The notes under the pieces: model-generated | Seen by the model: the letters and a program-made list of their open reading frames with translations, nothing else | What the model was told of the DNA's origin: nothing | Databases searched by the model: none | In this document: piece after piece, positions 58,143 to 64,000 of the stretch | Position numbering within the stretch: position 1 is the first letter of the stretch | Layout: each line of letters begins with the position of its first letter | Translations under genes and position numbers: made by a program | Source: CAIXZV01 sp963697365 | Lineage (GTDB): Bacteria; Chloroflexota; Limnocylindria; Limnocylindrales; CSP1-4 | NCBI GenBank assembly: GCA_963697365.1 | Contig: CAVONT010000004.1 | Location: forward strand, 35,915 to 99,914 | DNA length: 64,000 bases | Direction of reading: 5' to 3'

Positions 58143-58355
58143 ATGGGGCGGGGTCGGGCCAAGGCGAAGCAGACGAGGGTCGCTCGGGAGCTCAAGTACC
58201 AGTCGCCGAACATCGATCTCGACCGGCTGCGCGCCGACCTCGGGGCCGTGTCGGACGACGGCTTCGGCGACCAGACGGACGGCGTGGACGGCCACGCCGG
58301 CTGGGGCGACCAGTACGAGGACGAGGAGGACGAGGCGCGCGCTTCGTCCTACTGA
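58143..58355 (+). CDS. DUF3073 family protein
   Basis: 70 residues. MGRGRAKAKQTRVARELKYQ followed by SPNIDLDRLRADLG is the family signature, which I know only from Actinomycetota. The C-terminus is acidic (DQYEDEEDEARASSY). Function unknown. It is the best single marker that the right end of the window comes from an actinomycete. Followed by a strong terminator. Confidence 0.9.
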   Translation: MGRGRAKAKQTRVARELKYQSPNIDLDRLRADLGAVSDDGFGDQTDGVDGHAGWGDQYEDEEDEARASSY

Positions 58356-58379
58356 GTTCACGCCGACCAGTCGACGGCG

Positions 58380-58409
58380 AAACCCGGGCGTTCCAGGACG
58401 CCCGGGTTT
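58380..58409 (+). terminator. Intrinsic terminator after DUF3073 gene
   Basis: AAACCCGGGCGT (58380-58391) and ACGCCCGGGTTT (58398-58409) form a perfect 12-base stem with a TCCAGG loop. TTTCGTCTG follows. 25 bases past the stop codon. Confidence 0.85.
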
Positions 58410-58471
58410 CGTCTGCCTGGAGTTGAGCTGACCGGCCTGCGCCGGTCGGCGGCGACGCGCCGCCGACCGGG

Positions 58472-58805
58472 TCAGCGATGGGCGTCGAGCAGGTCCCGCA
58501 GGATCTCCGCCTGTTCGTTCAGCACGCCGGTGAGGATCAGGCGGGTCTGGTCGAGCAGGTCGGCGAGCAGCGGTGTCGACAGGGCGTAGTAGACGGTCGT
58601 GCCCTGCTTGCGGGTCGTCACGAGCCCGGCCCGGGCGCAGCACCCCCAGTTGCTGGGACAGGTGCGACGCCTCCAGGCCGACGTCGCCGACCAGCTCGCC
58701 GACGGACCGTTCCCCCTCGCGCAGCAACTCGAGAACGCGGATCCGGGCCGGATGGGCGAGGGAACGGAAGAACTGGGCCTTGAGGCCGTAGAGCGGGGTG
58801 GCCAT
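58472..58805 (-). CDS. ArsR-family regulator (one frameshift)
   Basis: ATG at 58805 with AGGTGA eight bases upstream (GTG at 58817 also possible). Winged helix: LKAQFFRSLAHPARIRVLEL, LREGERSVGELVGDVGLEAS and HLSQQLGVLR. A shift near 58650 then leads to AGLVTTRKQGTTVYYALST and LTGVLNEQAEILRDLLDAHR. About 110 residues, normal. No metal-binding Cys pair is seen, so it may sense something other than a metal. No target gene is adjacent. Confidence 0.85.
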
Positions 58806-58994
58806 CGGAATGTTCACCTCGCCGGCATACCCAGCCGGACGGCTGCGGGCCAGCCGCGGAGCTGATCAGCGGGCGGCGAACAGCGTGAGCCACCCGCCCC
58901 CCGGTGCAGAACGATCGTGGTGAAAAGTTTGGTCGACGGGGAAGGCAACACCTGCGAATCTTACGACATTGTCAGGTTAGGCGGCCGGCGGCGG

Positions 58995-59309
58995 TCAGCC
59001 GCGGCGGGCGAGGCGTCGCAGGCGGCCGGCGGGTGCGCGGGTGGCGCCGGTCGTCGCGGCTGGCCGGAAGCCGCGGGCGCCGGCCATGGCCCTCCTGGCC
59101 CGGACGGCCCGCCTGGCCGCCCTGGCGTCGAGCGCGGCCACGGCGGCCTTCCCGCCGACGGGCGGCAACTGCGCCGGCCGGAACGCGGCGGCGTACCGCG
59201 AGGAGCGCCGGTAGCCGTGCTGCCAGCGCAGATGGCTGTCCAGCTCGCTCGACGAGACGAAGTCGCTGTCGCAGCCCAGGTCGGCGCGCGGACACCGGTA
59301 GGCGATCAT
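58995..59309 (-). CDS. Small zinc-finger-like protein
   Basis: 104 residues, not recognised. The N-terminus holds a C2H2-like pattern, YRCPRADLGCDSDFVSSSEL followed by DSHLRWQHG, with two Cys and two His. The rest is rich in Ala and Arg (ARRAVRARRAMAGARG), fit for nucleic-acid binding. ATG at 59309. The 189-base gap to the ArsR gene has no gene. Confidence 0.55.
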   Translation of the reverse strand: MIAYRCPRADLGCDSDFVSSSELDSHLRWQHGYRRSSRYAAAFRPAQLPPVGGKAAVAALDARAARRAVRARRAMAGARGFRPAATTGATRAPAGRLRRLARRG

Positions 59310-59383
59310 CAGTCCCCCCTCATGCTGGCGCAGCCCCTGTACCCGTGCGGCACGTGGCCGAAGCCCGGGGCAGACTTACTGCC

Positions 59384-60787
59384 ATGGCGAGCGAATCCAC
59401 GACCTTCTCCGGAACCCAGACGAGGCAGGCGGGCGACGTCGCGGCGGCGACGCGCGCGCTGCCGTCGACGGGCGCGCAGGACGAGGTCGTCGAGCTGTGC
59501 CGCGACCTGATCCGGATCGACACCACCAACTCCGGCGACAACCGCGGGCCCGGCGAGCGGGCCGCCGCCGAGTACGTCGCGGAGAAGCTCGCCGAGGTCG
59601 GCCTCGAGCCGCAGATCCTCGAGTCGCACCCGGGCCGGGCCAGCGTGGTCGCCCGGATCGAGGGCGACGACCCGTCGCCGGCCGGCGCTGCTGGTCCACG
59701 GCCACCTCGACGTCGTGCCGGCCGACCCGGCCGACTGGACGCGCGCACCCGTTCTCCGGCGAGATCGCGACGGCTGCGTCTGGGGCCGCGGCGCGGTCGA
59801 CATGAAGGACATGGACGCGATGATGCTGGCGGTCGTCCGGCGACCGGCTCGCGCAGCGGGCGCAGGCCGCCGCGCGACGTCGTGCTCGCCTTCCTCGCCG
59901 ACGAGGAGGCCGGCGGCATCTACGGCGCGCAGCTGGCTGGTCGACAACCACCCGGACCTGTTCGAGGGCTGCACCGAGGCGATCGGCGAGGTCGGCGGCT
60001 TCTCCTTCACCGTCAACGACGACCTGCGGCTCTACCTCGATCGAGACGGCCGAGAAGGGCATGCCTGGATGCGGCTGACCGCGCGCGGCACGGCCGGGCC
60101 ACGGCTCGATGATCCACGACGACAACGCCGTCACCGAGCTGGCCGAGGCGGTCGCCCGGGTCGGCCGGCACACGAGTTCCCGGTGCGGCGTCACCAAGAC
60201 CGTGCGGTCGTTCCTCGACGAGCTCTCCGACGCGCTCGGCATCGAGCTCGACCCGGAGCGACATGGAGGCGAGGCGCTGGCCAAGCTCGGCGCGCATCGC
60301 CCAGATGATCGGCGCGACGCTGCGCAACACCGCCAACCCGACCATGCTGGACGCCGGCTACAAGGTCAACGTCATCCCGGGCCAGGCCACGCGCGCACGT
60401 CGACGGCCGCTTCCTGCCCGGGCAGCGAGGAGGAGTTCCTCGGCCGACCTCGACGCGGCTGCTCGGCCCGGACGTCGAGCGCGAGTGACGTGCACGCCGG
60501 ACCAGCGCGCTGGAGACCGACTTCGACGGCGCCGCTGGTGCGACGCGATGGCAGCCGCGCTGCAGGCCGAGGACCCGAGCGCGCGGGCCGTGCCGTACAT
60601 GCTCTCCGGCGGCACCGACGCCAAGGCGTTCGCCGAGCTCGGCATCCGCTGCTTCGGCTTCGCGCCGCTGCGGCTGCCGCCGGACCTGGACTTCGCCGGG
60701 ATGTTCCACGGCGTCGACGAGCGGGTGCCGGTCGACGGGCTGCAGTTCGGCGTGCGGGTGCTCGACCGGTTCCTCGCCGCCTGCTGA
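59384..60787 (+). CDS. M20-family metallopeptidase (many frameshifts)
   Basis: ATG at 59384. N-terminus ELCRDLIRIDTTNSGDNRGP and EYVAEKLAEVGLEPQILESH. Metal ligands can be traced across frames: VHGHLDVVPADPADW, WGRGAVDMKDMDAM, and the Glu pair in LAFLADEEAGG. The C-terminal part ends AVPYMLSGGTDAKAFAELGI and FRGVDE-like HGVDERVPV. Breaks lie near 59690, 59745, 59840, 59930, 60040, 60100, 60270 and in 60390-60540. Zinc-dependent peptidase or acylase; substrate unknown. Confidence 0.8.
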
Positions 60788-61584
60788 GCCGCGGACCGGC
60801 CGGCCGCCCGGGGCCGATCGGCTGGCTGCTGATCGCCGCGGTCGTGGTCGCGCTCGTAGGAGTCCTCGGCCATGGCGCGCACCACAGCTCCGGCGGCCGG
60901 CGGGTCGCGCTCTGGGGTGACTCCATGGCCTGGGAGGCGCAGGACGACTTCGCGGCCGACGTGACAGCCGCCGGTGACACCTCGCTGCTCCTGCACACCT
61001 ACGGCGGCACGGCGCCCTGCGACTGGCTCTCCGACATCCGCAAGCAGTCCCGGCAGCGGCACCCGACCGTCGCGGTGCTGGCCTTCTCCGGCAACACCGG
61101 CACGAAATGCATGAAGGGCCGGGACCTGACCAGCGCGTACCGTTCGGACATCCTGGCCGCGGCCGCCCGGCTGACCCGCGACGGCGCGCACGTCCTGCTC
61201 GTCGAGGCCCCACCGAGACGGGACCAGACCGTCGACCCGCAGGGGCTCACCTCGCTGGATCATGTCTGGCAGAAGATCGCCGGCCAGGTGCCGAACACGA
61301 CCGTGGTGCCCGCCGGCCGGGCCGTGACCGTCACCCCCGCCGGGAGGTTCGCGCAGACCGTGCCCTGCGGCCCCGGTGACGTGTGCCCGGCGGGCGGCCA
61401 GGTGACCGTGCGCAGCCCCGACGGCGTGCACTTCTGCCCGGTCGAGCAGCCGCCGATGACGCGCTGCCCGGTGCCGTCGGCCGGCGCGGCCCGCTACGCG
61501 CACGCCATGGCCGCGGCGGCGGTGCCGCTGCTCGGCCCCCTGCCGTCCACGTCCCCGACCGGCGGGCGGGCGCCCGCGACATGA
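60784..61584 (+). CDS. SGNH/GDSL-like hydrolase, membrane-anchored
   Basis: An N-terminal helix (GWLLIAAVVVALVGVLGHGA) is followed by VALWGDSMAWEA, the GDS block with the nucleophile Ser, then AFSGNTGTKC and a C-terminal DGVHFCP with the catalytic Asp and His. Similar domains occur alone or in OafA-type acyltransferases. No conventional start lies upstream of the helix in this frame; GTG at 60844 is inside it, so the beginning is uncertain. Four Cys may form disulphides. Ends in a Pro/Thr-rich tail. Confidence 0.72.
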   Translation: MSRGPAGRPGPIGWLLIAAVVVALVGVLGHGAHHSSGGRRVALWGDSMAWEAQDDFAADVTAAGDTSLLLHTYGGTAPCDWLSDIRKQSRQRHPTVAVLAFSGNTGTKCMKGRDLTSAYRSDILAAAARLTRDGAHVLLVEAPPRRDQTVDPQGLTSLDHVWQKIAGQVPNTTVVPAGRAVTVTPAGRFAQTVPCGPGDVCPAGGQVTVRSPDGVHFCPVEQPPMTRCPVPSAGAARYAHAMAAAAVPLLGPLPSTSPTGGRAPAT

Positions 61585-61684
61585 CCGCCACGACGATCCC
61601 AAGGAAGAGCAATGGCCACCGTCCGGGCGCTTGCCGTCCCCACCGCCGGGGTTCGTGATCGACGCCGCGACGATCTAGGGCGAT

Positions 61685-61745
61685 CGTCCGGAACCGGGCG
61701 CTGGGCGCCCTTCGGACGCTCCGCCTGTCGGGCGCTGGAGCGCCC
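61685..61745. repeat. GC-rich hairpins downstream of the SGNH gene
   Basis: GGGCGC-TGG-GCGCCC (61696-61710) is nested in CGTCCG/CGGACG (61685-61690, 61713-61718). A second one, GGGCGCT-GG-AGCGCCC, is at 61730-61745. The rest of 61585-61965 has no supportable gene. Confidence 0.6.
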
Positions 61746-61894
61746 TCCCTACGCTCGATGTGGCTAGGTGTGGGAGGCGGTCGGTAGGGCGTCACGGCGG
61801 TCGGGTTCTGGCGGAACGCCGTCGCGGTCCGGCTGTTCGGCGTGGGCGAACACTCGATCGCCGGGAGTGGGGAACAACGGAGGGGCTCCGGTGA

Positions 61895-61915
61895 CTTGAG
61901 TCGGTCAGTGTCAAG
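61895..61915. promoter_or_regulatory. HAIR-like (HspR-binding) inverted repeat before lon
   Basis: CTTGAGT-N7-TGTCAAG, against the known HAIR consensus CTTGAGT-N7-ACTCAAG (left arm exact, right arm 5 of 7). It stands about 50 bases before the lon start. HspR controls lon in Streptomyces, so heat-shock control here is likely. Confidence 0.6.
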
Positions 61916-61965
61916 TTCCTTGGGTCTGCCGACCACCGCTCTGTTGACCGTGAGGGATGTGCTCC

Positions 61966-64000
<2,035 letters not shown>

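Overview
The window is very GC-rich, gene-dense bacterial DNA, and it looks like two different genomes joined at about 55.32 kb. Positions 1 to about 55,315 suggest a monoderm bacterium of the Chloroflexota, possibly near Limnocylindria/Ellin6529. The hints are a DUF1385-prfA-prmC-threonylcarbamoyl synthase-glyA-wecA block, a full F1Fo-ATP synthase operon followed by murA and mreB, a Tad/Flp pilus locus without secretin genes, and a MurA with Asp in place of the catalytic Cys. Positions from about 55,345 to the end look like an actinomycete: a DUF3073 protein, a cold-shock protein with a long C-terminal extension, and an HspR-type (HAIR) repeat before lon. At the join a response-regulator gene and a carboxylesterase gene meet head to head and both lack their 5' ends, which is what an assembly chimera would look like. 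Taxonomy here is inference from gene content, not from a search.

Many conserved genes (prfA, prmC, glyA, nfo, comF, cpaF, lon and others) carry single-base frameshifts while the protein reads on intact in the next frame. I read these as uncorrected sequencing indels rather than real gene decay, and I annotate such genes across the whole conserved span.

Layout. (1) 1-12.3 kb, all on the minus strand: a catabolic cluster for N-methylated amines or betaines. It has a TetR regulator, three FAD-oxidoreductase/GcvT fusions of the dimethylglycine/sarcosine dehydrogenase type, a non-pyrrolysine MttB-family methyltransferase, two enolase-superfamily enzymes and an IclR regulator. (2) 12.3-16.6 kb: a NirK-like copper lipoprotein divergent from a polytopic membrane protein, with a 31-bp dyad between them and a three-cysteine Rrf2 regulator 2.5 kb away. 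(3) 16.7-24.1 kb: translation and envelope housekeeping (DUF1385, prfA, prmC, HAD phosphatase, Sua5/TsaC, glyA, wecA/tagO). (4) 24.2-29.4 kb: two cell-surface proteins, one Pro/Thr-rich and one with tandem repeats of about 92 residues. (5) 29.8-41.4 kb: atpZ-like, atpBEFHAGDC, murA, mreB, a PHP phosphoesterase and a flippase-like membrane protein. (6) 41.9-46.1 kb: an XRE regulator, a truncated glycosyltransferase, nfo, hpf, comF and a DUF192 protein. (7) 46.1-55.3 kb: the Tad pilus genes, three Flp pilins each with its own terminator, a small pilin-like gene, and a DegS/DegU-like two-component pair.

(8) 55.3-64 kb, the second genome: truncated type-B carboxylesterase, cold-shock protein, DUF2237, DUF3073, ArsR regulator, small zinc-finger-like protein, M20 peptidase, SGNH hydrolase and the start of lon. 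I see no rRNA, tRNA, CRISPR array or complete insertion sequence anywhere in the window.
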